The notes beneath the pieces were generated by a model. It ran no database searches, was not told the origin of the DNA, and saw nothing but the letters and a program-made list of their open reading frames with translations. The position numbers and the translations under genes are program-made. 64,000 nt of DNA, taken from Pseudomonadota bacterium (GTDB taxonomy: Bacteria; Myxococcota_A; UBA796; SXON01). Shown one piece after another: positions 20,879 through 29,907 of the stretch (the first letter of the stretch is position 1; each line of letters opens with the position of its first letter). Where the stretch lies: NCBI GenBank assembly GCA_030685065.1, contig JAUXQH010000135.1, positions 1-64,000 on the forward strand. Direction: 5' to 3'.

Positions 20879-21769
20879 CTACCGCGGGGTGAGGCCGGAG
20901 TATCCGGTCAGTTCCCTGCTCATCACGTCGCTCCCGTCATCCACGTTCGTATTTGTTTCACGAACGAGGCCCAGGCCCTCGACGTACCACTGCTCCAGCT
21001 CACCGTTGATCTGGGAGAAGCCGCCCACGTCCATGTAGTAGGTGTTGAGGATGTGGTAGGCGTCGTACGTGTTGCCGTCGTACAACGTGACCGTGTCCAT
21101 CGGCATCTCGGAGTAGGCACCGTCGACCACGAGCTCGATGGGCAGGCCGCTGAAGCTGGCCGAGGTCGAGTAGCTGTAGGACCACGACGTGCCCGCGCCG
21201 AGGTCGGCCTCGGCCGGGAGGTACTTGCGCGGGTCCGTGGGGGTGCCGATCAGCGCGCCGAGCGACGAGCCGCCGACCTCCATCGAGACGTCCCACTCGA
21301 GCATGTACATGCCGGTCTCGCCGCCGTAGTCACAGCCCATGTAGATGGCGCCGGACCAGCCGCCGGTCGAGCTCGAGACCTCGTCGTACATGGTGTACGC
21401 CTGGTCGCCGCTGGTGGTCCAGCCGGTTCCCCAGCCTTCCTGCTGCCCGGTGCCCGCCGTGCCGCCCAGCGTCACGTCGTAGTACCGGATGTAGCCGGAG
21501 GTCTCGAGGGGGTCGTACCGGTTGGTGCAGAGATCGGCGTCCGTGTCCGAATCCGTGTCGGCATCGGTGTCCGCGTCCGTGTCGGCATCGGTGTCCGTGT
21601 CGGTGTCCGTATCGGAGTCCGCGTCGGTGTCGGTGTCGGTGTCCGTGTCGGCGTCGCTCGTGTCGCCCGAGTCCTGCCCGACGTCGTCCTTGTTGGTGTC
21701 GTCCTGCTGATAGGAGGGCCCGTCACAACCAACGGCGAGGAGAAGGGCGGAGTAGATGGAGAGCTTCAC
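20879..21769 (-). CDS. lipoprotein with Asp-Thr repeat linker
   Basis: GTG start; MKLSIYSALLLAVGCDG lipobox; DADTDTDTDTDADSDTD... tract. Confidence 0.7.
   Translation of the reverse strand: MKLSIYSALLLAVGCDGPSYQQDDTNKDDVGQDSGDTSDADTDTDTDTDADSDTDTDTDTDADTDADTDADTDSDTDADLCTNRYDPLETSGYIRYYDVTLGGTAGTGQQEGWGTGWTTSGDQAYTMYDEVSSSTGGWSGAIYMGCDYGGETGMYMLEWDVSMEVGGSSLGALIGTPTDPRKYLPAEADLGAGTSWSYSYSTSASFSGLPIELVVDGAYSEMPMDTVTLYDGNTYDAYHILNTYYMDVGGFSQINGELEQWYVEGLGLVRETNTNVDDGSDVMSRELTGYSGLTPR
21535..21660 (-). repeat. low-complexity tract encoding (Asp-Thr/Ala/Ser)n linker
   Basis: gtccgtgtcggcatcggtgtcc repeat units. Confidence 0.9.
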
Positions 21770-21802
21770 GTGGACCTCAGCGATTCGGCCGGGACGATTA
21801 CC

Positions 21803-23011
21803 ATGAGACCCAGCGCCATGGCAACAGTTCTTCCGGGGCAGCGCACGCTCGTCCGCGGGATCCGCCAACTGTGGACCGGCACCGCCGTGATTGACCACGC
21901 CGCGTTGCTCCTCGTCGACGGGCGCGTGGCCTGGGTCGGCCCGGAAGATGGCGCCCCCACCGCCACCGACCACTTCGACGCCGGGGGCGCGGTGGGGATG
22001 CCCGGGCTCGTCGATCCCCACACCCACGCCACATTCGCGGGCTCTCGCGCGGGAGACTTCGAGCGCCGCCTGGCTGGAGAGTCCTATACGGCCATCCTCG
22101 AGGCCGGCGGCGGCATCCACTCCACGGTCGCCGCGACACGGGCCGCGTCGGAGGACGACCTGGTGTCGTACACCCGCGCGCGGCTGAGCGAGATGCTGGC
22201 GTATGGAGTCACGACGGTCGAGATCAAGAGCGGGTACGGATTGACGGCTGAGGACGAGGCGAAGATGCTTCGTGCGGCCCGTCGCGCCGCGGGGCCCGTG
22301 GATGTCGTCACGACGTTCCTCGGGGCCCACGCACGGCCTCCGGGGCAGGCGGACTACGTCGATCGCGTCATCGGGGAGCAGCTCCCGCTGTGCGCGCCGC
22401 TCGCCGACGCCATCGACGTCTACTGTGACCGGGGGGCGTTCACCCTCGAGGAGGCGGAGCGCGTGCTCCGGGCCGGAAAGGCGTTGGGCCTGGCGGTTCG
22501 GATCCATGCGGAGCAGGTCGCGTTCACCGGAGGGGCGGCGATGGCCGCGTCGCTCGGGGCGCAGTCGGCCGATCACCTCGAGCACATCGACGACGACGGG
22601 ATCCGCGCCATGGCCGACGCGGGAACGGTCGCGGTGCTCCTCCCCGGCGCCATGTTGTACCTCCGGGATCCGTCTCCGCCGGTCGCACGGCTCCGTGCGG
22701 CGGGCGTGGCCCTCGCGATCGGCACGGACCTGAACCCGGGCTCCTCCCCCGTTCGGGATCTGTGGTCCTGCGCCACCCTCGCTTGCCTGACGATGGGGCT
22801 GACCGTCCACGAGGCCCTCGCCGGGATCACGGTCCACGCCGCGAGGGCCGTGGGCCGGCCCGATCGCGGGTGGCTTGGTCCCGGCGCGAGGGGGGATCTC
22901 GCCCTCTACGACTCGCCGCCGGGGGAGCCGGCCGAGCTGCGGGTGCTCGTCCAGTACATGGGGGGGCACCGCGCGAAGGCGGTGTTCAAGGACGGGCGGC
23001 GCGTCCTCTGA
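21803..23011 (+). CDS. hutI: imidazolonepropionase
   Basis: GMPGLVDPHTHATFAGSRAGDFERRLAGESYTAILEAGGGIHSTVAATR...VEIKSGYGL; ATG at 21803. Confidence 0.9.
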   Translation: MRPSAMATVLPGQRTLVRGIRQLWTGTAVIDHAALLLVDGRVAWVGPEDGAPTATDHFDAGGAVGMPGLVDPHTHATFAGSRAGDFERRLAGESYTAILEAGGGIHSTVAATRAASEDDLVSYTRARLSEMLAYGVTTVEIKSGYGLTAEDEAKMLRAARRAAGPVDVVTTFLGAHARPPGQADYVDRVIGEQLPLCAPLADAIDVYCDRGAFTLEEAERVLRAGKALGLAVRIHAEQVAFTGGAAMAASLGAQSADHLEHIDDDGIRAMADAGTVAVLLPGAMLYLRDPSPPVARLRAAGVALAIGTDLNPGSSPVRDLWSCATLACLTMGLTVHEALAGITVHAARAVGRPDRGWLGPGARGDLALYDSPPGEPAELRVLVQYMGGHRAKAVFKDGRRVL

Positions 23012-23014
23012 CGG

Positions 23015-23461
23015 TCAGACCGCGATGTCCTCGTTCCAGATGGCTGGATTTCGCTCGATGAACGTCCGCATCAGCTCGACCGCCTCGGGGAGGTCGAGGT
23101 TCACGACCTCGACGCCGCGGGACCGGAGGAGCGCCTCCGCCCCGAGAAAGGTGCGGTTCTCCGCGAGCACGACGCGCGGGATCTTGAAGAGCAGGGCCGC
23201 CCCGGTGCACATGTCGCAGGGGGACAGCGTCGTGTAGAGCGTGGCCCGCGCATAGGCGGAGGCGGGTAGCCGGCCTGCGGCCTGCAGGCAGTCCATCTCG
23301 CCGTGGAGGACCGGGTTGCCCTGCTGTACGCGACGATTCCTGCCGCTCGCGACGACCGCCCCGTCGATGACGAGCGCGGAGCCGATCGGGACGCCGCCCT
23401 CGGCGAGCCCCTGACGTGCTTCCCGGAGGGCGGACTCCATGAAACGGAGATGGTCGGTCAT
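23015..23461 (-). CDS. nucleoside/cytosine deaminase family protein
   Basis: PVLHGEMDCLQAAGR and TTLSPCDMCTGAALL zinc motifs. Confidence 0.85.
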   Translation of the reverse strand: MTDHLRFMESALREARQGLAEGGVPIGSALVIDGAVVASGRNRRVQQGNPVLHGEMDCLQAAGRLPASAYARATLYTTLSPCDMCTGAALLFKIPRVVLAENRTFLGAEALLRSRGVEVVNLDLPEAVELMRTFIERNPAIWNEDIAV

Positions 23462-23488
23462 TCGCCCGGGTAACGGTTTGTCCCGAAC

Positions 23489-23523
23489 CCCGCCGCATGT
23501 CGGTCAGCGGCGTATGCGGCGGG
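23489..23523. promoter_or_regulatory. inverted repeat in the divergent deaminase/tatA intergenic region
   Basis: CCCGCCGCAT (23489-23498) and ATGCGGCGGG (23514-23523), perfect 10-bp arms, 15-nt spacer. Confidence 0.5.
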
Positions 23524-23557
23524 CACGAGATATGCGGCTCGCTGTGAAGGAGGATCG

Positions 23558-23848
23558 ATGGTCGGCTTCGGAATGCCCGGAATGACTGAGTGGATCGTGA
23601 TCCTCGTCATCGTCCTCATCTTTTTCGGCGCGGGCAAGCTCCCCGATGTCTTCGCGCAGGCGGGCAAGGGCCTCAAGGCGTTCAAGGACGCCTCGGAGGG
23701 CCGGCCCACGGGTACGGCCGCGGATGACGAGGAGGAGCCGAAGCCCAAGCCGAAGCAGCTCGCCTCGCGCGACCCGGACGACCTGGACGATGAGCCGGTC
23801 GAAGAGGGCGCGTCGAGCGCGCAGAAGCAGCGCCGCCGACCGGGCTAG
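23558..23848 (+). CDS. tatA: Sec-independent protein translocase TatA/TatE family
   Basis: [41 protein letters not shown]; acidic/Lys tail. Confidence 0.9.
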   Translation: MVGFGMPGMTEWIVILVIVLIFFGAGKLPDVFAQAGKGLKAFKDASEGRPTGTAADDEEEPKPKPKQLASRDPDDLDDEPVEEGASSAQKQRRRPG

Positions 23849-23874
23849 GCCCGCTGGATTTCACCGCGGGGCGG

Positions 23875-24672
23875 TCAGCTTCGCCTCCGTGGCGTTCGGG
23901 AAGCGAGGACCGCGGCCACCTCGGCCCGCAGCTCGGGGGTGAGCACCTGGGACGAGGCGAGCTCGGCCAGGTGCTGGCGGAGCAGCGTCGGGAGCAGCGG
24001 CGCGGCCAGCGAGAACGGAGTCGCGGGGTTGAACGCCAGCGTCTTCCGCACGCGGTAACCCTGCCCCCAGCGCAGGTGGGACGCGATGAGCTCCAGGATT
24101 GCCGTAGAGGTGGGACGCATCGCCGCGATGCGCACCACGTCGCGTTCGGTGATCCGAGGGTTGTCGAGCAGCACCCGGATCACGCGGGGATCCCGGTCAT
24201 GGAGGAGGCGATCGAGGACGAGGCGGTCCACGCTTCGCGCCGCGGAGGTGCGTGCGCCCGCGGACGTGTCGAGGTGGGGGTTGCGCGGGTCTACCCGCTT
24301 CCCGTCCCCGCGGGTTCCGAGGAAGCGCGCGGAGAGGCGGGGGAGGTCGGCGACGCGGGCGGCCGAGTACAGGTCGGTGATCCGTTCGTACGGGAGCTCG
24401 TTCAGCACCGAGGGGGTCAATGCGAGCTCGGCCACGAGCGCGCGGCACGCGGCCTCGCCGTTGGCGGCCCGCGCGTCGATGCGGGCGAGAACGCCGAGCA
24501 GGGAGCCGTCATCGGTCTCGGCGAGGAGATCGGCCAGCACGGTGCGCCGAAGCGCGCGATCGGCGACGGCCGCGAAGCGGCGCAGCCAGATCGCGACGAA
24601 GGGATCGGCGTCCTCCGGGTGCTCCACCAGCTCCCGGGCTCGCGTCACGACAGCAGGCGGCGCCGTGTCCAT
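23875..24672 (-). CDS. hypothetical protein
   Basis: Uninterrupted ORF, helical repeat-like; no recognised family. Confidence 0.55.
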   Translation of the reverse strand: MDTAPPAVVTRARELVEHPEDADPFVAIWLRRFAAVADRALRRTVLADLLAETDDGSLLGVLARIDARAANGEAACRALVAELALTPSVLNELPYERITDLYSAARVADLPRLSARFLGTRGDGKRVDPRNPHLDTSAGARTSAARSVDRLVLDRLLHDRDPRVIRVLLDNPRITERDVVRIAAMRPTSTAILELIASHLRWGQGYRVRKTLAFNPATPFSLAAPLLPTLLRQHLAELASSQVLTPELRAEVAAVLASRTPRRRS

Positions 24673-24726
24673 GCGCAGGACTATCCGACGCCGACCGCGC
24701 GTGCCGACCGGTTACGGTGCCGACCC

Positions 24727-25245
24727 ATGCGGCATTCGCTCTCGCGGTTCGTGGCGGCGCTCGTCGCCGCCTGCGCTCTCTCCGGCGTTTCCGGCGGCCT
24801 GTACGGCTGCAACGGGGCGGCACCGACCACGCCCGAGGAGTGCGCCGCCATGGGCGACGCCCCGGCGCGCGACGAGTGCTACCTGGTCGTCGCGCCGAGC
24901 GTCTTCAAGGCGGACGCCACGGCCGGGATCGCGCTGGTGGAGACGGGCATCTCCGATCCGCTCACGCGGGACATGGCCTGGTACAACGTGACCAAGAACG
25001 TAGATCCCTACTCGAACAAGTACTGCGACCGGATCCAGGACAAGACGCTGGCGGAGCGTTGCCGAATCATCGTGAGCCGCCCGCATCTGCATCGGGAGCT
25101 CACCGGGCAAGGCGGCGGTCCTCCGGGCGGTCCTCCCGGTGGCCCTCCGGGCGGTCCCCCCGGTGGCGCTCCGGGCGGTCCTCCGGGCGGCCCGCCGAGT
25201 GGTGGGGAGCCTGGAGCGCCCCCGAGCGGAGCTCCGCGTCCCTGA
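24727..25245 (+). CDS. hypothetical lipoprotein/secreted protein with Gly-Pro repeat tail
   Basis: MRHSLSRFVAALVAACALSGVSGGLYGCNG; C-terminal (GGPP)n. Confidence 0.6.
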   Translation: MRHSLSRFVAALVAACALSGVSGGLYGCNGAAPTTPEECAAMGDAPARDECYLVVAPSVFKADATAGIALVETGISDPLTRDMAWYNVTKNVDPYSNKYCDRIQDKTLAERCRIIVSRPHLHRELTGQGGGPPGGPPGGPPGGPPGGAPGGPPGGPPSGGEPGAPPSGAPRP

Positions 25246-25273
25246 CCGGGCGGGCTTCGACGAGAGCTGAGCC

Positions 25274-25307
25274 AAAAATGAAGAGCGGCCCCGTGGAGGG
25301 CCGCTCT
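25274..25307 (-). terminator. Rho-independent terminator
   Basis: AGAGCGGCCC/GGGCCGCTCT perfect 10-bp stem (25282-25307) followed on the minus strand by TCATTTTT. Confidence 0.75.
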
Positions 25308-25477
25308 CTATTTCCGCTCGATCAAGGCACCCGATGCGATCGGTGCACGGCGAGCGTTCGGTTGATGGAAAGAGTCCCCCCCGCCATTCCCTCACCGCAA
25401 GAGATGGAGGAGACGCTTGACGTTGCCGGGTGGAAGTCTGCCGGGGGGGACTGAAACCCTTCCTCAACCGCGAGGAT
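25274..25477 (-). ncRNA. candidate structured small RNA (~204 nt), family unknown
   Basis: Minus-strand promoter TTGCCA-17-TACACT (25507-25512 / 25484-25489); CGGUUGA/UCAACCG (25464-25470 with 25359-25365); AGUCCCCCCC/GGGGGGGACU (25443-25452 with 25373-25382); CGCUCG/CGAGCG domain (25351-25356 with 25315-25320); intrinsic terminator. Confidence 0.6.
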
Positions 25478-25483
25478 GATCGG

Positions 25484-25512
25484 AGTGTAGGGCGAACCCC
25501 GAACGATGGCAA
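25484..25512 (-). promoter_or_regulatory. sigma70-like promoter for the ncRNA
   Basis: TTGCCA, 17-bp spacer, TACACT on the minus strand. Confidence 0.5.
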
Positions 25513-25669
25513 CCATAAAAACCCTGCCTGTGACGGATCGCGACTCAAAAGTCGTGGCATGGTTCTTGTCAGCTATTGACGTGTCTGATTTGGCAGGTGC
25601 GCTGGGGATTGTCCACGACCGATTGCGTTCCTTTCAGGCGGGCGGAGCGTAGCTTGTCGGGGCGTGACA

Positions 25670-26926
25670 TCACCAGTCGTCGGTACTCCACCGGTCGGAC
25701 AGCTCGAGGACCGCCGCTGTAAGCAGGGCGGCCGCGGGCTCTTCGACCGCCTCGGGCAGGAGCGCTCCGCGGGGGTCGGCGAGGCGCATGAGCCCGTTCG
25801 GCGCGTTCTCTTCGACCAGTCCTGGGAGCCATTCGGCGCCGGGGTTCAGACGGGTCCACGCGGCGCCCGCGTCCTGAAGGGCCTCGCCGAGCCCGAACAC
25901 GTGGGGGTGGTCCGCGAGCGTCTGTACATGATCGATCTCGCTGGCCAGGACCATCACCGGGAGGTCGGGCCGCGCGGCGACCAGGGCCCCGGCCAGCCGC
26001 GTCCCGTCGCGCTCCGCCCACCAGTCGGCGGCGGCGTCGTGGGTCGCGTAGCCCGACAGCGTCAACCCGCGGGTCGCGGCGGCGTCGAGGAGCGCGGGCG
26101 AGAGCATGACCAGGCCCGTCGCCAGATCCTCGACCCCTCGCACCGTGACGTCAGCGTCGCCACATCCGTTGTCCTCGTCGAGGTCGAAGCAGAGCACGGA
26201 GGGGTCGCCGCTGAGCTCCACGAGTCGCTCGACCGGCAGGTCGCACACGATCCCCGTCGCGCTGGCGAACACGCAGCTGCCGGACCGGTACACCGTGGGC
26301 GTCGCCCCGAGCTCTACGTTGACGAACTGGGGGCCGGCGGGCGTCTCCCACACCACCAGGCCCCGGACGGGGGGCGTGGAGAGCGTGGTGTCCGCGAGCG
26401 CGGCGATCGCGAGGTTTCCGCCGTTCGAGGTCCCGACGACATACAGCCCGTCGGCGTCCGCGCCCGGCACCCGATCCGCGAGCGTGCATCCGCCGAGGTC
26501 GCGCACGTCCCCGGCGGCCCAGCGGAGCACCGCTGCAACCGCGGCGCGGGACGAGGCCCCGCGGCGATCGTTGGTCCCCTCGGTGCGCCCGTTTCCGGGA
26601 AGGTCGAGGTGAACGTCGACGAGGCCGGCGGTCACGTCCACCCGCATCGACGACCGATCGATCGGCGTACCGACGGCATCCCAGGCGCCGTGGACCACGA
26701 GAGCGACGGGCCAGGCCGCCGCCTCTGCCGAGCTCTCGGGCCAGCGCACGTCCGCATGGACACTGCCGCCGGCTCCGTCCGGCACTTGCACGCCGATGGT
26801 GCGGACCCCCAGGTCCACCTCGTCCGGGAGCTGCTCCGCCCGGCAGAGGTCGTCGGCCTCTCCGCTCGTGGGTCGGCACGCGCCGGCGAGGCACGGGAGC
26901 AGCATCAGCGCCGCGCGGCGCGTCAA
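25670..26926 (-). CDS. lipoprotein, alpha/beta hydrolase
   Basis: LTRRAALMLLPCLAGAC lipobox with TTG start at 26926; VVGTSNGGNLAIAAL nucleophile motif. Confidence 0.7.
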   Translation of the reverse strand: MTRRAALMLLPCLAGACRPTSGEADDLCRAEQLPDEVDLGVRTIGVQVPDGAGGSVHADVRWPESSAEAAAWPVALVVHGAWDAVGTPIDRSSMRVDVTAGLVDVHLDLPGNGRTEGTNDRRGASSRAAVAAVLRWAAGDVRDLGGCTLADRVPGADADGLYVVGTSNGGNLAIAALADTTLSTPPVRGLVVWETPAGPQFVNVELGATPTVYRSGSCVFASATGIVCDLPVERLVELSGDPSVLCFDLDEDNGCGDADVTVRGVEDLATGLVMLSPALLDAAATRGLTLSGYATHDAAADWWAERDGTRLAGALVAARPDLPVMVLASEIDHVQTLADHPHVFGLGEALQDAGAAWTRLNPGAEWLPGLVEENAPNGLMRLADPRGALLPEAVEEPAAALLTAAVLELSDRWSTDDW

Positions 26927-27501
26927 GCGTCGAAGCCGAGAGGGATCGGGGACTCGACCCACAGCGCTCCACCCGGGGTGGGGAGGCGAACCCGCCATGC
27001 GTGCAGGTAGAGGCGATCGGCGTCGGGGCCGCCATACGTCGGGTCCCCGAGGAGCGGCGCGCCGAGGCTCGAGAGATGGGCGCGGATCTGATGCGTGCGG
27101 CCGGTGAGCGGGCGCACGAGCACGCCGATGCGCCCGCCGGCGCGCCACCGCACCTCGAACCGGGTCTGCGCGGGCCGGCCACGGCCGATCTGCACGCGGC
27201 CCCGCTTCCACTCCCCGAGGGGGAGGTCGATCTCCCCCAGGTCCGGGAGGCTCCCCACGACGACCGCGAGGTACTCCTTCTGCACGCGCCCCTCCGCGAA
27301 CGCCTGGCTCATCTCGCGTTGGCCCTCGGGGGTGCGCGCCATCACGAGGCAGCCACTGGTCTCGCGGTCCAGGCGGTGGCACACCAGGAGGCCCGTATCG
27401 CGCTCGATGGACGGGCCCGCCGCCCGCGACGGCACGACGTCGATGCCGACAGGCTTGTCGAGCACCTGGATATGACGGTCAAGATGAAGCGTGTTGATCA
27501 A
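26923..27501 (-). CDS. RluA-family pseudouridine synthase
   Basis: LDKPVGIDV; LLVCHRLDRETSGCLVMART; RPLTGRTHQIRAHLSSLGAPLLGDPTYGG. Start (TTG 27501) approximate. Confidence 0.85.
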   Translation of the reverse strand: MINTLHLDRHIQVLDKPVGIDVVPSRAAGPSIERDTGLLVCHRLDRETSGCLVMARTPEGQREMSQAFAEGRVQKEYLAVVVGSLPDLGEIDLPLGEWKRGRVQIGRGRPAQTRFEVRWRAGGRIGVLVRPLTGRTHQIRAHLSSLGAPLLGDPTYGGPDADRLYLHAWRVRLPTPGGALWVESPIPLGFDA

Positions 27502-27510
27502 GGAGGACGC

Positions 27511-29907
27511 GTGGAGATTGGTCGCATGCCTATCCCCGCGTTGGGCGCTGAGCAGCTTCGGTGGCAGGTCCCGGACGGGCTCTTCGAGTTTCGGACGACC
27601 GCCGACCTGGCTCCCAACGAGACCATCATCGGGCAGACGAACGCGACGGCCGCCTTGCGGCGCGGCGTGCTGCTCGAGGGGCCCGGGTTCAACGTGTTCG
27701 TGGTCGGGCTCCTGTCCACCGGGCGGCTCGGCACGGTCAAGCGGATCCTCGACGACCTCCGTCCACGGCGCCGAAAGACGAGGGACCTGGTCTACGTCGC
27801 CAACTTCAAGGAGCCGGGGCGCCCCCACCTCCTCGAGTTTCCCCCCGGGCGGGGGGTCGCCTTTCGGAAGGAGCTCCTGCGAGTGGCCGCCGCGCTCCTC
27901 GAAGAGGTGCCTCGGCTGTTGCGCTCCGACGAGGTGCGCACGCAGCGCGATCGGCGCACCCAGGACGCGGAAGTGACCCACCATGGGGCCCTCCAGCGGC
28001 TCGAGGCGCACGCGCGCGATCTCGGCTTCGTCATCGGCGATCTGGGCGACGAGGGGAGCCCGAACCCCGTCATCCTCTGGGTCGACGCCGCGATGACGGA
28101 GCCTGGGACGGCCGTCGAGGACGCCCCGGTTCACACGCGCGCCGAGCTCCAGGTGCTCGTCGAAAATGGCGGCGTTCAGCTCCCGCTGTCCCGGGACGAG
28201 GTGTTTCGCCGGTTCGACGTGCTCGAGCGTGAGCTCGCGTCGGCGCTGAACCTGTCGCGGGAGGCCGTGATGGACACCGTCCGCAAGGTCGCCGAGACCG
28301 AGCGGGAAGCCATCGACGCCGGCACGCGGAAGGTGCTCGCCGATCTCGGCCGGCGGTGGCCCTCCGCCCGCCCTTGGCTCCACGAGCTGCACGAGGAGCT
28401 CGTGGAGTCGCTCGAGTGGTTCGATGACGGGGGGGAGCAGGACGGCTTGTTCGCCGCCTTCGCCGCGAACGTGATCCATCGTGGCTCCCGCAGTCCGCAC
28501 GCGCCCGTCGTCGTCGTGCCGAACGCCACCTGGGCCCACCTCTTCGGCGGAATCGAGGGCGACGCCGCGGTGGATCACCGCAACATCCGCGGTGGCTCCC
28601 TCCAGGACGCGGACGGCGGCTTCCTCGTCCTCAACGCGTCGGATCTGCTCCAGGATCCCGGCTCCTGGCGATTGCTCAAGCGGGCGCTGATGTTCGGACA
28701 GGTCGACATCCAGAACCCCGAGAGTCCGCTCAACACGGGCGCCTCCGTGCTTCGCCCCGACTCGATGCAGCTCGACGTCAAGGTCGTCCTGCTCGGGGAC
28801 TCCGAGACCTACGCCGCCCTGTTCTACGGCGACACCGACTTCGCGAGCATCTTCAAGATCAAGGCGGAGTTCGAAGAGGACGCCGCCTGTACGCCGCCGC
28901 TCCTTCGGGACTACGCGGGCTTCATCGCGCGCATGGTGCGGCGGGAGAAGCTCCCCCACTTCACGCGGGATGCCGTCGCGGCCGTCCTGGAGTGGGCGGT
29001 GCGCGCGGGCGGCCGCGGGGGGCGGATCACCACCCGCTTCGGGAGCATCGCGGACCTCCTCCGGGAGGCCGCGTTCGAGGCCAACGGCGCGATCGTGGAG
29101 CGGGTTCACCTCGAAGCCGCGCTGCTCGCGCGCCGCGACCGCGACGATCTCGCCGAGCGGCGCGTCATCGAGATGCTCCAGAGCGGTGTGCTCCGCGTCG
29201 ATCTCGACGGGCGGCGGGTGGGGCAGGTGAACGCGCTGGTCGTCTACCATGTCGGTGGTCACGACTTCGGGCGCCCGATGCGCATCACTTGCACCGTCGG
29301 GGTCGGGCGCGGGGGGGTGGTTTCGATCGAGCGCGAGGTGCGCCTCTCGGGGCGAGTGCACCAGAAGGGCGTCCAGATCCTCCGCGGCCTCCTCCTCGAT
29401 CGGTTCGGGCGCAAGCGTCCGCTCTCGTTCACGGCTTCGATGTGCTTCGAGCAGTCGTACGCGCGGATCGACGGCGACAGCGCCACGTCCGCCGAGGTCT
29501 ACGCCCTGCTCTCGGCGCTCGCGTCCGTGCCCCTGCGCCAGGACGTGGCGGTCACCGGATCGGTGAACCAGTTCGGCGAGGTCCAGGGAGTCGGCGGCGT
29601 GAACGAGAAGATCGAGGGGTTCTTCACGGCGTGCCGGATCCGGGGGCTCACGGGGGCCCAGGGGGTCGCCATCCCCGAGCACAACGTCCCGGATCTCTGC
29701 CTGTCCACGGCGGTGCGGGACGCCTGCGCGATCGGGACCTTCCACGTCTGGGCCATCAGCCGGATCGAAGAGGGAATCGAGCTGCTCACCGGTCTGAACG
29801 CGGGCGAGCGCGACGCCGAGGGCGACTACCCCGAAGGCTCGGTGTTGGGACGTGTCGCGAGCGCGTTGGACGAATTCACGAACTTGACGCGTCGGAGGCG
29901 GGGATGA
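27511..29907 (+). CDS. Lon-like protease with degenerate AAA domain
   Basis: C-terminal GDSATSAEVYALLSALA (Ser) and GGVNEKIEGFF (Lys) Lon dyad; P-loop region NVFVVGLLSTGRLGTVKRIL. Start uncertain (ATG 27472, GTG 27511 or ATG 27526); AGGAGG at 27501-27506. Confidence 0.8.
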   Translation: MEIGRMPIPALGAEQLRWQVPDGLFEFRTTADLAPNETIIGQTNATAALRRGVLLEGPGFNVFVVGLLSTGRLGTVKRILDDLRPRRRKTRDLVYVANFKEPGRPHLLEFPPGRGVAFRKELLRVAAALLEEVPRLLRSDEVRTQRDRRTQDAEVTHHGALQRLEAHARDLGFVIGDLGDEGSPNPVILWVDAAMTEPGTAVEDAPVHTRAELQVLVENGGVQLPLSRDEVFRRFDVLERELASALNLSREAVMDTVRKVAETEREAIDAGTRKVLADLGRRWPSARPWLHELHEELVESLEWFDDGGEQDGLFAAFAANVIHRGSRSPHAPVVVVPNATWAHLFGGIEGDAAVDHRNIRGGSLQDADGGFLVLNASDLLQDPGSWRLLKRALMFGQVDIQNPESPLNTGASVLRPDSMQLDVKVVLLGDSETYAALFYGDTDFASIFKIKAEFEEDAACTPPLLRDYAGFIARMVRREKLPHFTRDAVAAVLEWAVRAGGRGGRITTRFGSIADLLREAAFEANGAIVERVHLEAALLARRDRDDLAERRVIEMLQSGVLRVDLDGRRVGQVNALVVYHVGGHDFGRPMRITCTVGVGRGGVVSIEREVRLSGRVHQKGVQILRGLLLDRFGRKRPLSFTASMCFEQSYARIDGDSATSAEVYALLSALASVPLRQDVAVTGSVNQFGEVQGVGGVNEKIEGFFTACRIRGLTGAQGVAIPEHNVPDLCLSTAVRDACAIGTFHVWAISRIEEGIELLTGLNAGERDAEGDYPEGSVLGRVASALDEFTNLTRRRRG

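Noticed and set aside
25322-25516. 64-aa minus ORF MVAIVRGSPYTPIIL...
   Set aside because: Lies across the ncRNA candidate's promoter and stems; no RBS or family; more likely noncoding.
25555-25569. TGGCAT-N5-TTGT sigma54-like site on the plus strand
   Set aside because: Imperfect match and no downstream plus-strand gene.
25664-27010. 448-aa plus-strand ORF
   Set aside because: Antisense to the alpha/beta hydrolase; low-information composition.
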